A DNA stretch of 64,000 nt, taken from the NCBI RefSeq assembly GCF_003600895.1, contig NZ_QYRP01000002.1, positions 3,162,001-3,226,000 of the forward strand, written 5' to 3'. The DNA comes from Nocardioides cavernaquae. GTDB lineage: Bacteria; Actinomycetota; Actinomycetes; Propionibacteriales; Nocardioidaceae. Positions within the stretch are counted from its first letter, which is position 1. Every line of letters starts with the position of its first letter. Below are positions 54,295-64,000 of the stretch, piece by piece. Below the pieces are notes generated by a model. That model saw nothing but the letters and a program-made list of their open reading frames with translations. It searched no databases and was not told the DNA's origin. Position numbers and translations under genes: made by a program.

Positions 54295-55752
54295 TCAGGA
54301 AAGAACGAGACCGGGGTAGAGCGGGTGCTTGTCGAGCATGTCCGCCGAGGCAGCCTTGGTCTTGTCCGCGATGCCGTCGGCCAGGGTGTAGGTCGCCTTG
54401 GAGACGCCGCCGTCCTTGGTCGCGTTGGGCTTGGTGTTGTTCAGGACGTCGACGACCAGCTCGGCCACCGTGTCGAACTCGTCCTTGCCGAAGCCGCGGG
54501 TGGTGAGCGCCGGGGTGCCGAAGCGGATGCCGGAGGTGTACCAGGCACCGTTCGGGTCCTGCGGGACCGAGTTGCGGTTGGTGACGACGCCGGCGTCGAG
54601 CAGCGCCTGCTCGGCCTGGCGGCCGGTGAGGCCGAAGGAGGTGACGTCGAGCAGCACCAGGTGGTTGTCGGTGCCGCCGGTGACCAGCTTCGCCCCGCGG
54701 GTCAGGAAGCCCTCGGCGAGGTGCTTGGCGTTGTCGGCGACGTTCTGCGCGTAGGTCTGGAACGACTCGGTCTTGGCCTCGGCCAGCGCGACGGCCTTGG
54801 CAGCCATCACGTGCGACAGCGGGCCACCGAGGACCATCGGACAACCGCGGTCGACGTTGCCGGCGTACTCCTTGGTGGCGAGGATCAGACCACCACGCGG
54901 GCCACGCAGCGACTTGTGGGTCGTGGTGGTGACGACGTCGGCGTAGGGGACGGGGTTCTCCTCGCCCTGGAACACCTTGCCCGCGACCAGACCGGCGAAG
55001 TGCGCCATGTCGACCATGAGCGTGGCGCCGACCTCGTCAGCGATCTCGCGCATCTTGGCGAAGTTCACGCGACGCGGGTACGCCGAGTAGCCGGCCACCA
55101 GGATCAGCGGCTTGAACTCCTTGGCCTTGGCGCGCAGGGCGTCGTAGTCGAGCAGGCCGGTGACCGGGTCGGTGCCGTACTGCTGCTGGTGGAACATCTT
55201 GCCGGAGATGTTCGGGCGGAAGCCGTGGGTCAGGTGACCGCCGGAGTCGAGGCTCATGCCGAGCAGGCGCTGGTTGCCGAGCTCGTGGCGAAGCTTCTCC
55301 CAGTCGGCGTCGGAGAGGTCGTTCATGTTCTTGACGCCGACGTTCTCGAGCCACGGGCCCTCGACGCGCTGCGCCAGGATCGCCCAGTACGCCGTGAGGT
55401 TGGCGTCGATGCCGGAGTGCGGCTGCGCGTAGGCGTACTCGGCGCCGAAGAGCTCCTTGGCGTGCTCGGCGGCGAGCGACTCGACGGTGTCGACGTTCTG
55501 GCAGCCGGCGTAGAAGCGGTGACCGACCGTGCCCTCGGCGTACTTGTCCGAGAACCAGGTGCCCATCGTCAGCAGGACCGCCGGCGAGGCGTAGTTCTCG
55601 GAGGCGATCAGCTTCAGCGACGCGCGCTGGTCCGCGAGCTCCTGGCGGGTGGCCGCGGCGATGCGCGGCTCGACCGACGCAATCACCTCGAGGGCCTGGG
55701 AGTACGCGGAGCTGGCGAGAGCTGCAGTCTGAGCGGCAGAGAGGTCGGTCAT
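54295..55752 (-). CDS. glyA: Serine hydroxymethyltransferase
   Basis: The ATG at 55752 gives 485 residues, about 65 more than the E. coli enzyme. [34 protein letters not shown] and the PLP lysine in [16 protein letters not shown] are clear. The extra length is partly an insert at about residues 135-180 ([10 protein letters not shown] to HGFRPN), seen in an actinobacterial subtype. It makes glycine and methylene-tetrahydrofolate from serine. It is divergent from sir, with 237 bases between them and no riboswitch recognised. Confidence 0.93.
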   Translation of the reverse strand: MTDLSAAQTAALASSAYSQALEVIASVEPRIAAATRQELADQRASLKLIASENYASPAVLLTMGTWFSDKYAEGTVGHRFYAGCQNVDTVESLAAEHAKELFGAEYAYAQPHSGIDANLTAYWAILAQRVEGPWLENVGVKNMNDLSDADWEKLRHELGNQRLLGMSLDSGGHLTHGFRPNISGKMFHQQQYGTDPVTGLLDYDALRAKAKEFKPLILVAGYSAYPRRVNFAKMREIADEVGATLMVDMAHFAGLVAGKVFQGEENPVPYADVVTTTTHKSLRGPRGGLILATKEYAGNVDRGCPMVLGGPLSHVMAAKAVALAEAKTESFQTYAQNVADNAKHLAEGFLTRGAKLVTGGTDNHLVLLDVTSFGLTGRQAEQALLDAGVVTNRNSVPQDPNGAWYTSGIRFGTPALTTRGFGKDEFDTVAELVVDVLNNTKPNATKDGGVSKATYTLADGIADKTKAASADMLDKHPLYPGLVLS

Positions 55753-55989
55753 GGCGCACAGCGTAATGACCCGGCGTGCCGCGCGCCGCATCGGGAAGCT
55801 CGAGCGACAGGACGGGCCCAATGACGAGTAGGTCACATCGCCACGCCCCGGTGAACGTGAAATGGCCGCGCGATGTCTCGAATTGCGGACCTTGCATCCA
55901 CATCATGAGATTTCAACTTGTGGGAGGCGTGTCCGAACAATGAGACTCGGTCGCGGAATTGCGTGTCTTCCCATGCCGTTAGGACATCG

Positions 55990-57675
55990 ATGAACGACCA
56001 GCCCACCGCCACCGTGAAGGTGGAGATCCCGCGCCCCAAGCGAGGCGAGGGCCAGTGGGAGCTCGGATACCGCGAGCCGCTCAACAAGAACGAGCAGTCC
56101 AAGAAGGACGACAACCCGCTCAACGTGCGGGGTCGCATCCTGGGCACGTACTCCAAGAAGGGCTTCGACTCGATCGACCCGGCCGACCTGCGTGGTCGCT
56201 TCCGCTGGATGGGTCTCTACACCCAGCGCGCTCCGGGCTTCGACGGCGGCAAGACCGCCACCCTCGAGGAGGAGGAGCTGGACGACCGCTTCTTCATGAT
56301 GCGGGTCCGCACCGACGGCGCGATCCTCGACGCCGAGAAGCTCCGCGCGCTCGGCGAGGTCTCGCAGGCCTACGCCCGCGGCACCGCGGACATCACCGAC
56401 CGCAACAACATCCAGTACCACTGGATCGAGGTCGAGTCGGTCCCCGCGATCTGGGAGCGCCTCGAAGGCGCTGGCCTGTCCACGATCGAGGCCTGCGGCG
56501 ACTCGCCGCGCCCGTTCCTCGGCTCGCCGGTCGCCGGCATCGCCAAGGACGAGATCATCGACGGCACCTCGGCGCTCGAGGAGATCAAGCGTCGCGCGAT
56601 CAACAACCCCGACTTCTCCAACTTCCCGCGCAAGTTCAAGACCGCGCTCACCGGCCACCCGAGCCACGACGTGGCCCCCGAGGTCAACGACGTCGCGTTC
56701 GTCGGCACCGTGCACCCCGAGCTCGGCCCCGGCTTCGACGTCTGGGTCGGTGGCGGTCTCTCGACCAACCCGCACCTCGCCGCGAAGCTCGGCGTCTGGA
56801 TCCCGCTCGCCGAGGTCCCGGACGTCTGGGAAGGCGTCGCCGGCATCTTCCGTGACTACGGCTACCGCCGCCTGCGCTCGCGTGCCCGCCTGAAGTTCCT
56901 CGTCGCTGACTGGGGCGTCGACAAGTTCCGTGAAGTCCTCGAGGTCAAGTACCTCAAGCGTGAGCTGGTCTCGCTGGCCTCCCCCGAGGTCCCCGAGCAC
57001 CAGGGTGACCACATCGGCGTGCACGAGCAGAAGGACGGCAAGTTCTTCATCGGCGCCGCCCCGATCGTCGGCCGGGTCAACGGCGACATGCTTGTCGCCC
57101 TCGGCGACCTCGTCGCGAAGTACGGCGCCCTCGGTGCCCGCCTCACGGCGTACCAGAAGCTGGTCGTGCTCGGTGTCGAGGCGAAGGACACCGACGCCTT
57201 CGCCGCCGACCTGGAGGCCATCGGCCTCACCTCGGCTCCCTCCAACTGGCGCCGCCGCACGATGGCCTGCACCGGCATCGAGTACTGCAAGCTCGCGATC
57301 GTCGAGACCAAGCAGCGCGCGACCGACCTGATCGCCGAGCTGGAGAAGCGCTTCCCCGAGCTCGACACCCCGATCTCGATCAACCTCAACGGCTGCCCCA
57401 ACGCCTGCGCCCGCACGCAGGTCGCGGACATCGGCCTCAAGGGCCAGCTGGTCCTCGACGAGGACGGCAACCAGGTCGAGGGCTACCAGGTCCACCTCGG
57501 TGGCGGCCTCGGTCTCGGTGCCAACTTCAGCCGCAAGCTGCGCGCCCACAAGGTCACCAGCAAGGGCCTCGACGACTACGTCACCAAGATCGTCGAGAAC
57601 TTCCTGGCCGAGCGCGAGCCGGCCGAGTCGTTCCAGACCTGGGTCCAGCGCGCCGACGAGGCCCAGCTCCGCTGA
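55990..57675 (+). CDS. sir: Ferredoxin-type sulfite reductase
   Basis: The ATG at 55990 (MNDQPTATVKVEIPRPKRGE) gives 561 residues. Two half-repeats are visible, with DRNNIQYHWIEVE near 138. The siroheme/[4Fe-4S] motifs are ACTGIEYCKLAIVE (Cx5C) near 434 and NGCPNACARTQVAD (Cx3C) near 474. A nitrite reductase has the same layout, but the downstream APS reductase gene argues for sulfite. It starts the assimilatory sulfate operon. Confidence 0.9.
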   Translation: MNDQPTATVKVEIPRPKRGEGQWELGYREPLNKNEQSKKDDNPLNVRGRILGTYSKKGFDSIDPADLRGRFRWMGLYTQRAPGFDGGKTATLEEEELDDRFFMMRVRTDGAILDAEKLRALGEVSQAYARGTADITDRNNIQYHWIEVESVPAIWERLEGAGLSTIEACGDSPRPFLGSPVAGIAKDEIIDGTSALEEIKRRAINNPDFSNFPRKFKTALTGHPSHDVAPEVNDVAFVGTVHPELGPGFDVWVGGGLSTNPHLAAKLGVWIPLAEVPDVWEGVAGIFRDYGYRRLRSRARLKFLVADWGVDKFREVLEVKYLKRELVSLASPEVPEHQGDHIGVHEQKDGKFFIGAAPIVGRVNGDMLVALGDLVAKYGALGARLTAYQKLVVLGVEAKDTDAFAADLEAIGLTSAPSNWRRRTMACTGIEYCKLAIVETKQRATDLIAELEKRFPELDTPISINLNGCPNACARTQVADIGLKGQLVLDEDGNQVEGYQVHLGGGLGLGANFSRKLRAHKVTSKGLDDYVTKIVENFLAEREPAESFQTWVQRADEAQLR

Positions 57676-57686
57676 GAGCCCTCACC

Positions 57687-57887
57687 ATGACCACGACAAG
57701 GACCCCCCGGGCAGCGGAGATCTATCACTGCCCCTTCTGCGGAGATGTGGACCTGCGTCCCCACTCCGCGGAGGCTGGCGAGTGGGAATGCCGCTCGTGC
57801 CTCCGGGCGTTCACTGTCACCCTGCTGGGAATGATCCGACCAAACGGACCCGGCGGGTCCGCCCATGGATCGGAGATCCCCTCATGA
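57687..57887 (+). CDS. Small zinc-ribbon protein between sir and cysH
   Basis: The 66-residue protein has two CxxC knuckles, YHCPFCGDVDLRPH near residue 14 and WECRSCLRAFTV near 34. It starts 11 bases after sir and overlaps the APS reductase start by four bases. Small Zn-ribbon proteins recur at this spot in actinobacteria. It may be an assembly or electron-transfer helper, but the function is not proven. Confidence 0.75.
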   Translation: MTTTRTPRAAEIYHCPFCGDVDLRPHSAEAGEWECRSCLRAFTVTLLGMIRPNGPGGSAHGSEIPS

Positions 57888-58630
57888 CGTCCGCCACCAC
57901 GCGCGCCGCGCGCGTCAACCGCGGCTCGGAGATCGCGGGACGCACCCCGGAGCAGCTCCGCGAGATCGTGTCCCACGTCGGTGCCGAGCTCGAGCTCGCT
58001 CCCGCCGAGCACATCATCGAGTGGGCTGCGGCCACCTTCGGCGAGCGCTTCTGCATCACGTCCTCGATGGGCGACGCGGTGCTCGCACACCTCGCCTCCA
58101 AGGTCGTGCCCGGCATCGACGTGGTCTTCCTCGACACCGGCTACCACTTCGCCGAGACGCTCGGCACTGCTGACGCGGTCAAGCACACGATGCCGGTCAA
58201 CCTGATCACCATCCTGCCCAAGCAGACCGTTGCCGAGCAGGACGCTGAATACGGCCCCGACCTCTACAAGCGCGACCCCGACAAGTGCTGCGCCCTGCGC
58301 AAGGTCGCACCGCTCGCCACCTCCCTCGACGGGTACGACGCGTGGGCCACCGGCCTGCGCCGGGCCGAGACGCACAACCGCGTCATCGCTCCCGTCGTCG
58401 GCTGGGACGCCAAGAAGGGGAAGGTCAAGGTCTCCCCCATCGCACGCTGGACCGACGAGCAGGTCGAGGCCTACATCGCCGAGAACAACGTGCTGGTCAA
58501 CCCGCTCGTCTACGACGACTACCCCTCGATCGGCTGCTGGCCGTGCACCTCGCGGGTCAAGCCGGGCGACGACCCGCGCAGCGGGCGCTGGGCCGGCCAG
58601 AACAAGACGGAGTGCGGCATCCACTCGTAA
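57884..58630 (+). CDS. cysH: Adenylylsulfate (APS) reductase, [4Fe-4S] type
   Basis: The ATG at 57884 gives 248 residues. CITSSMGDAVLAHL is the PP-loop-like segment, and DKCCALRKV near residue 135 plus GCWPCTSRV near 220 give the CC...CxxC pattern that binds the iron-sulfur cluster, marking APS rather than PAPS as substrate. The C-terminal TECGIHS carries the catalytic Cys. It reduces APS to sulfite, the substrate of the upstream sir product. Confidence 0.92.
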   Translation: MTSATTRAARVNRGSEIAGRTPEQLREIVSHVGAELELAPAEHIIEWAAATFGERFCITSSMGDAVLAHLASKVVPGIDVVFLDTGYHFAETLGTADAVKHTMPVNLITILPKQTVAEQDAEYGPDLYKRDPDKCCALRKVAPLATSLDGYDAWATGLRRAETHNRVIAPVVGWDAKKGKVKVSPIARWTDEQVEAYIAENNVLVNPLVYDDYPSIGCWPCTSRVKPGDDPRSGRWAGQNKTECGIHS

Positions 58631-58765
58631 TCCGTCGCCCACCCACAGATCTCAAGCTCTCGGGACTGCACCACAACTCAACACCGCACGCTCGACCGAA
58701 CGACAGCGTTGTCGCTCCTCGCACCGAATCCCCGTTCCCCATGCACGCTGAAGGGAGACCGCACG

Positions 58766-59509
58766 ATGGCTGCACCCGCACTGGTTGCCCTGGCTCACGG
58801 AAGCCGTGATCCGCGGTCCGCCGCAACGATCAACGCCCTCGTCGGCGAGGTCCGGGCCCTGCGCCCCGATCTCCGCATCGAGGCCGCGTTCCTCGATCGG
58901 TCGCGCCCGTCGTTCACCACCGTGGTTGACCGCCTGGTCAAGGCCGGTTTCGACGAGATCGTCGTCGTGCCCCTGCTGCTCAGCGAGGCCTACCACGCTC
59001 GCGTCGACGTGCCGTCGGCCGTTGCGGAGCAGGCTGCGCGCCACCCCGCCCTTCAGATCCGGGCCACGGCGATCCTCGGTCACGAGCTGTCGTTCCTCGA
59101 AGTGCTCGACCAGCGCATGCGGGAGGCCCTGGCGGCAGCCCGATGTCGCGAGCTGGACGCCCTCGTCCTCGCCGCCGCCGGTTCGTCGGACCCGCTCTCC
59201 AACCAGGCCGTCGGCCGCCTTGCCCGCGTCTGGGGCTCGCACCACAAGCTTCCGGTCAAGGCTGCCTACGCGTCCTCGACTCCCCCGGCCACCGGTGAAG
59301 CCGTCCGCGCGTTCCGCAACGAGGGCCGCCGCCACATCGCGGTCGCCTCGCTGTTCCTCGCGCCGGGCTCGCTGGTCGACCGGGCCACCGAGCTGGCTGT
59401 CGAGGCCGGTGCCGTCGCGGTCTCCGAGCCCCTGGGCGCCCACCCGGAGCTGGCCCGCACGGTCCTCGCGCGCTACGCCGTCGGCGCCGTCGAGCTCGTC
59501 CCCGTCTGA
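58766..59509 (+). CDS. Sirohydrochlorin ferrochelatase-like (CbiX) protein
   Basis: The ATG at 58766 after AAGGGAG gives 247 residues. LVALAHGSRDPRSAATI near residue 5 has the catalytic His; two repeats follow (VVVPLLLSEAYHARVDVP, then VASLFLAPGSLVDRATELA). It inserts iron into sirohydrochlorin for the siroheme of sulfite reductase, fitting the operon. It lies 135 bases after cysH, a longer gap than between the other genes, with no hairpin seen. Confidence 0.88.
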   Translation: MAAPALVALAHGSRDPRSAATINALVGEVRALRPDLRIEAAFLDRSRPSFTTVVDRLVKAGFDEIVVVPLLLSEAYHARVDVPSAVAEQAARHPALQIRATAILGHELSFLEVLDQRMREALAAARCRELDALVLAAAGSSDPLSNQAVGRLARVWGSHHKLPVKAAYASSTPPATGEAVRAFRNEGRRHIAVASLFLAPGSLVDRATELAVEAGAVAVSEPLGAHPELARTVLARYAVGAVELVPV

Positions 59510-59510
59510 C

Positions 59511-59597
59511 CCGCCGAAAGGTCAGGTCTGGCGCGCCGAACGGCCAGGTCTGGCGCGCCGAACGGCCAGGTCTGGCGCGCCGAGCGGTCAGGTCTGG
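59511..59597. repeat. Four tandem copies of a 22-base unit between converging genes
   Basis: Units start at 59511 (21 bases), 59532, 59554 and 59576. Copies 2 and 3 are identical: CGCGCCGAACGGCCAGGTCT then GG. Copy 1 has AAAGGT for AACGGC, and copy 4 has GAGCGGT. Each unit holds the palindrome GGCGCGCC at the junction and the near-palindrome CCAGGTCTGG. The block fills the whole gap between the CbiX and DUF3037 genes. It could act as a transcription stop or protein-binding array. Confidence 0.85.
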
Positions 59598-59990
59598 TCA
59601 GCTCACGAAGCGCTGGAGCAGGTGCTCCAGCTCGCGGGCCGGGTCGGCGGTGATGCCACCGTGGACCGGCCCCGGCTGCAGGACGGTGCTGCGTGGCGCC
59701 TTCAGGAACCCGAACCGGGTGCCGAGATCTCCGCGCGCAGCGGCGCCGGCGGCGGGGTCGCCAGCGCTCACGCCCTCGACGTAGGCCAGGGCGTCACACA
59801 CCCGGCCGATGTCGAGACCGGGCGAGAAGGCCTCGAGCCGTGCGGTGTCGCAGGACCACGCCGCGGCGAGGAACTCCGTCGCCTGGCAGTAGAGCAGCAC
59901 GCCCACGTTGACGAACTCCTCCCGCTCAACGCGCGGGACACAGCGCAGGACGACGTACTGATAGGCGTGGAGATCCTGGCGAGTGGTCAT
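59598..59990 (-). CDS. DUF3037-family protein
   Basis: The ATG at 59990 overlaps the kinase stop (ATGA) and gives 130 residues: HAYQYVVLRCVPRVEREEFV then NVGVLLYCQATEFLAAAW, the typical DUF3037 start. The family is often found next to HipA-like kinases. It may be the partner or antidote of the kinase, which is inferred from pairing. Confidence 0.8.
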   Translation of the reverse strand: MTTRQDLHAYQYVVLRCVPRVEREEFVNVGVLLYCQATEFLAAAWSCDTARLEAFSPGLDIGRVCDALAYVEGVSAGDPAAGAAARGDLGTRFGFLKAPRSTVLQPGPVHGGITADPARELEHLLQRFVS

Positions 59991-60781
59991 CCGCGCACCC
60001 CCGCGAGCCACTGGTCGGTGCCCAGGCGCGCGGTCAGGAACTCGACGTACGCCGCGCGGAGGGCGTCCGGCGACAGTGCATCCGCATCGGGGCCGCCGGG
60101 CACCGGCTCGAGCCAGGCATCGGGGACCTCGGCGAGGATCTCCTCGAAGGCCTCACGATCAAGGGCAGCGCGCGCCTTCTCGTCGACGGCGTCGAGGTCG
60201 TCGGCACGGGCGGCTTCGAGCAGGACGTGGTCGTCGGCGTTCCACGGCTGCGCTGCGAAGCGCGCAGGGTCTCCGACTCCCCCGGACCAGCCGTGGTGGA
60301 AGTAGAGCGAGGCGCCGTGGTCGATCACCCAGAGGTCGCCGTGCCAGACCAGCAGGTTGGGGTTGCGCCAGGAGCGGTCGACGTTGGCGCAGAAGGCGTC
60401 GAGCCACACCACCGTCGCTGCCTGCCCGGCAGGCACGGCCGAGGTGCCGTCGAAGCCGAAGGCACCCGGCAGGAAGTCGACGCCGAGGTTGAGCCCGACA
60501 CTGGCCCGGAGCAGGTCCTGGACCTCCTCGTCCGCCTCGTAACGAGCGATGTCAGCGGCCAGCTCGAGAGCGACCAGGCGCGGCGTGGCCAGCCCGAGGC
60601 GACGAGCGAGTCCACTCACGATCACCTCGGCCACGAGGACCCGCAGCCCCTGACCGGCGCCACGAAACTTGCAGACGTAGGTGCCGAGGTCCTCAGCCTC
60701 GACGATCCCCGGGAGCGAGCCACCTTCGCGCAGCGGTGCGACATAGCGGGTGACAGCAACCGTCTCGATCGGGCCGGTCAT
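59987..60781 (-). CDS. HipA-like kinase without a HipB partner
   Basis: The 264-residue protein has an early glycine loop-like GTYVCKFRGAGQG near residue 33, VLVAEVIVSGLARRLGL, the catalytic segment NLLVWHGDLWVIDHGASLYF near 142 and a C-terminal helical part. It matches the short HipA-family kinases paired with DUF3037 proteins. HipA phosphorylates glutamyl-tRNA synthetase; the target here is unknown. Start and stop both overlap neighbours by four bases. Confidence 0.8.
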   Translation of the reverse strand: MTGPIETVAVTRYVAPLREGGSLPGIVEAEDLGTYVCKFRGAGQGLRVLVAEVIVSGLARRLGLATPRLVALELAADIARYEADEEVQDLLRASVGLNLGVDFLPGAFGFDGTSAVPAGQAATVVWLDAFCANVDRSWRNPNLLVWHGDLWVIDHGASLYFHHGWSGGVGDPARFAAQPWNADDHVLLEAARADDLDAVDEKARAALDREAFEEILAEVPDAWLEPVPGGPDADALSPDALRAAYVEFLTARLGTDQWLAGVRG

Positions 60782-61620
60782 GCGATCGGCTCCTCGTCAG
60801 CGAGGCGTTGCTTCTCGACCTCGACATCGAAGTCAGCAACCGGCCACTGCAGGTCGAGCCCACGCAGCGCGTCGAGCAGGAGGTGCCCGATCACGAGGTT
60901 CCGGTACCACTTGCGGTCACTGGGGATCACGTGCCATGGCGCCGCAGCGGTGTTGGTGCGCTCCAGTGCGATCTCGTAGGCATCGCGGTAGGCGGGCCAC
61001 AGGGCACGCTCGTCCAGGTCGCCCGGGTTGAACTTCCAGTGCTTGGTCGGATCGTCGAGCCTGGCGAGGAGTCGCGACTTCTGCTCCTCGGGCGAGATGT
61101 GGAGCATGCACTTCACGACGATGGTGCCGGAGTCGACGAGCTTCTGCTCGAACACGTTGATCGCCTCGTAGCGACGCTCGATCTCCGCGGCGTCAGCCCA
61201 CTCGTGGACCTTCACGATCAGGACGTCCTCGAAGTGCGAGCGGTCGAAGACCCCGATCAGGCCCGCGGGCGGCAGCGCCTTCTCGATGCGCCACAGGAAG
61301 TCGTGCGCTTTTTCCTCGTCGGTCGGCGCCTTGAAGCTCGTGACCTTCACACCAGCCGGGCTGACCAGGCCGACGGTGTGCTCGAGCACGCCACCCTTGC
61401 CGGAGGTGTCCATGCCCTGCAGGACCAGCAGCACGTTCCTGCCGGACTCCTTGTTGGCGTAGAGCCGCTCCTGGAGGTCAGCGAGCTCCGGGCCGAGGGC
61501 CTCGAGCGCCGCCTCGCCCTCCTCCTTCGACCCGTCGTACGCCGGGTGGCCGGCCGGGTCGATGGCGGTGAGGTCGACCGGGCCAGCGGGAAGGCGGTGC
61601 GCCTGCGCGAAGGAGCTCAT
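60778..61620 (-). CDS. ppk2: Polyphosphate kinase 2
   Basis: The 280-residue protein has Walker A LQGMDTSGKGG near residue 68, FKAPTDEEKAHDFLWRIE near 97, lid region DRSHFEDVLI near 127 and WKFNPGDLDERALWPAYRDAY near 197, all typical of PPK2. It transfers phosphate between polyphosphate and nucleotides. It overlaps recX upstream and the HipA-like gene downstream by four bases each. Confidence 0.92.
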   Translation of the reverse strand: MSSFAQAHRLPAGPVDLTAIDPAGHPAYDGSKEEGEAALEALGPELADLQERLYANKESGRNVLLVLQGMDTSGKGGVLEHTVGLVSPAGVKVTSFKAPTDEEKAHDFLWRIEKALPPAGLIGVFDRSHFEDVLIVKVHEWADAAEIERRYEAINVFEQKLVDSGTIVVKCMLHISPEEQKSRLLARLDDPTKHWKFNPGDLDERALWPAYRDAYEIALERTNTAAAPWHVIPSDRKWYRNLVIGHLLLDALRGLDLQWPVADFDVEVEKQRLADEEPIA

Positions 61621-62216
61621 GGCTGAACGATAGAGCTCAGCTCCTCGCGCACGACGCGGTAGGCGACGCCCGGGCTGTGTCCCTTGCGGGCCAGCATGCC
61701 GACCAGGCGTCGGGTGGCCCTGACCTCGTCGAGACCGGAGACCGAGCGCAGCTTGCGGCGGACCATCACGCGGGCCACCTCGAGCTCGTCGTCAGGGTCG
61801 ATCTCGTCGAGCGCCTCCCGGGCGATCTCGTCGTCGATGCCCTTGCGGCGCAGCTCCTGGGCCAGCGCCCGGCGGGCCAGTCCCTTGCCCGGCTGCCGCG
61901 AGGCGATCCAGGCGCGGGCGAACGCCTCGTCGTCGATCAGGCCGACCTCGGTGAACCGGTCGAGCAGCCGGCTGGCCAGCTCGTCGGGAACGCCCTTGGC
62001 CGCGAGCTTGTCGGCGAGCTCCTTGCGGGTGCGGGCCTGGCCGGTCAGCTGGTCCAGCAGGATCTTGCGCGCGACCGTCTCCTGGTCCGCGTCGGGACCG
62101 AGCGCGACCTTGTCCGGCGGAGGTGGGACCGGCAGGCCAGCCTCGCCGAGCCAGGCGGCCACCCCGGCGGCAACGTCACCGTGCCAGCCCGGGGAGGCCG
62201 CCTCGCGTGTGGACAT
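61617..62216 (-). CDS. recX: Regulatory protein RecX
   Basis: The ATG at 62216 (MSTREAASPGWHGDVAAGVA) gives 199 residues and lies eight bases after recA. Helical repeats KILLDQLTGQARTRKELADK, LIDDEAFARAWIASR and RRALAQELRRKGI are diagnostic. RecX restrains RecA filaments. The first ~45 residues are an actinobacterial proline-rich extension. Confidence 0.92.
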   Translation of the reverse strand: MSTREAASPGWHGDVAAGVAAWLGEAGLPVPPPPDKVALGPDADQETVARKILLDQLTGQARTRKELADKLAAKGVPDELASRLLDRFTEVGLIDDEAFARAWIASRQPGKGLARRALAQELRRKGIDDEIAREALDEIDPDDELEVARVMVRRKLRSVSGLDEVRATRRLVGMLARKGHSPGVAYRVVREELSSIVQP

Positions 62217-62224
62217 CAGCCGAC

Positions 62225-63262
<1,038 letters not shown>

Positions 63263-63397
63263 GGTGATGTCCTTGTCGTGTCGTCGTTTGTGGGTACATC
63301 GGCGACGTTAGGGCGAGCCACCGACAGCGCCTGATCAGCACCGTCGACACCTGTGGAAAACCTCGCCGGACGTCGTACCCGTAAGCACAAACCTAGC

Positions 63398-63412
63398 CGA
63401 ACACCTGTTCGA
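63398..63412. promoter_or_regulatory. LexA-type SOS box upstream of recA
   Basis: CGAACACCTGTTCGA matches the Gram-positive/actinobacterial SOS box CGAAC-N4-GTTCG exactly. It lies in the recA/GntR intergenic region and should place recA and the overlapping downstream genes under LexA control. Confidence 0.85.
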
Positions 63413-63519
63413 TCGGGGCATCCGACACCCCGCGTGTCGCCACCGCTTTCCACGGGCCGGACGGCACCGTAGCGGCTGTGCAACGCGGGCGTAACAGAAC
63501 AGGCTTAACGTCGACTCGC

Positions 63520-64000
63520 ATGACGGGCACCACCACACCCTCCCCGCGACGACGCGAGCGTTCGCCGGCGCCACGGAGGCGATCTGCGTTCGCGGCACAG
63601 CTGGTGAACAGCGCTCCGAGCGGCGTCGCGCCACGCGTCCTCGACGACCTGAGGCGGGCCATCCTCTCCGGGCAGGAGCCTCCCGGCACGCTGATCCCGA
63701 TCGACGCCGTCGCGGAGTTCTTCGGGGTCAGCCACATCCCGGTCCGCGAGGCGCTCAAGATGCTGACCAGCGAGGGGCTCGTCGAACACGTCCCGCACAT
63801 CGGCTACAGCGTGGCGAAGCTGACCTTTGCGGAGTTCAGGGAGCTCTACGAAGTGCGCGAGGCCCTCGAGGCCGCGGCCCTGCGTGCCGCCGTGCTCAAC
63901 GCGTCGACGGAGGATGACGACGTCGTGCGGGCGTCGCACGCGGCACTCACCGTGGCCGCAGCGACGAAGGACGCCTCCGCCTACCACGAGGAGTCGCGCC
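63520..64000 (+). CDS. GntR-family regulator (FCD type), 3' end outside window
   Basis: The frame from the ATG at 63520 (MTGTTTPSPRRRERSPAPRR) stays open to the window edge, 160 residues so far. The winged helix is at about residues 37-100: VLDDLRRAILSGQEPPGTLI, VAEFFGVSHIPVREALKMLT and EGLVEHVPHIGYSVAKLT. The start of an FCD/VanR-type helical domain follows (FRELYEVREALEAAALRAAV). A basic N-terminal arm of ~30 residues is unusual. It is divergent from recA. Confidence 0.85.
   Translation, partial: MTGTTTPSPRRRERSPAPRRRSAFAAQLVNSAPSGVAPRVLDDLRRAILSGQEPPGTLIPIDAVAEFFGVSHIPVREALKMLTSEGLVEHVPHIGYSVAKLTFAEFRELYEVREALEAAALRAAVLNASTEDDDVVRASHAALTVAAATKDASAYHEESR

Noticed and set aside
55753..55989. 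Glycine or S-adenosylmethionine riboswitch between glyA and sir
   Set aside because: No conserved core or set of helices could be recognised by eye on either strand.
55903..57549. 548-residue minus-strand ORF
   Set aside because: It is antisense to sulfite reductase, whose Cys motifs are complete.
59511..59597. CRISPR array
   Set aside because: The 22-base units are contiguous with no spacers, and there are no cas genes in the window.

Overview
The window is high-GC DNA from an actinobacterium, most likely a Nocardioides-like member of the Nocardioidaceae. The genus is an inference. It rests on the SsgA-family and WhiB-family proteins, SCO6880/PrgI-type conjugation genes, a DUF222-HNH (13E12-type) protein, a RepSA-type replicase, and an APS reductase preceded by a small zinc-ribbon gene. 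There are two parts: an accessory island from the left edge to about 33.82 kb, and core chromosome from there to the right edge.

The island looks like the right-hand portion of an integrative conjugative element inserted at the 3' end of tRNA-Val(GAC) (33823-33894, minus strand). Its left attachment site was not seen, so it probably lies before base 1. From left to right it carries: the end of an IS481-like transposase (1-951); a 2183-residue secreted RHS/YD-repeat protein with a variable C-terminal tip and a small membrane protein as possible immunity partner (1180-8173); a two-gene cassette of a GHKL/HSP90-type ATPase and a double phosphoribosyltransferase-like protein (8666-12077); a broken single-strand-binding protein; an HTH-ImmA/IrrE metalloprotease and its partner (12662-14445); a type IV secretion operon with VirB2-like, PrgI/VirB3-like, VirB4-like, VirB6-like and VirB8-like proteins, a cell-wall hydrolase, a small protein and an HD-domain protein (14908-22213); a NUDIX hydrolase; a SIR2 / small protein / Rad50-like ATPase operon resembling Lamassu or ABC-3C defence systems (22723-26965); an HTH-phospholipase-D-like regulator (27075-27851); and a nine-gene operon with nearly every gene overlapping the next (28000-33720). 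That last operon encodes four small proteins, an FtsK/TraB-type translocase, a WhiB-like protein, a rolling-circle replicase, an excisionase and a tyrosine integrase. The last operon is preceded by a strong hairpin that overlaps the first ribosome-binding site.

The core region starts with tRNA-Val(GAC), tRNA-Cys(GCA) and tRNA-Gly(GCC). It continues with pabC, an SsgA-like gene, a PGPGW membrane protein, tRNA-Val(CAC), a methyltransferase, DUF2200, a DMT transporter and several small genes. A less well-supported strip of small minus-strand ORFs lies at 40.8-43.1 kb. Then come a DUF222-HNH protein, a potassium-channel/DUF389/RCK-channel operon, a BrkB-family protein, a dicarboxylate symporter with its divergent two-component system, phosphoglucomutase, glyA, an assimilatory sulfate-reduction operon (sir, zinc ribbon, cysH, sirohydrochlorin chelatase), and recA-recX followed by ppk2, a HipA-like kinase and DUF3037 in overlapping order. 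A GntR regulator is cut by the right edge.

The island combines DNA transfer, site-specific integration, rolling-circle replication and at least three candidate conflict modules. The two best candidates for an unusual system are the GHKL-ATPase/PRTase pair and the SIR2/Rad50-like operon. No similarity search was run: family names come from motifs read by eye.
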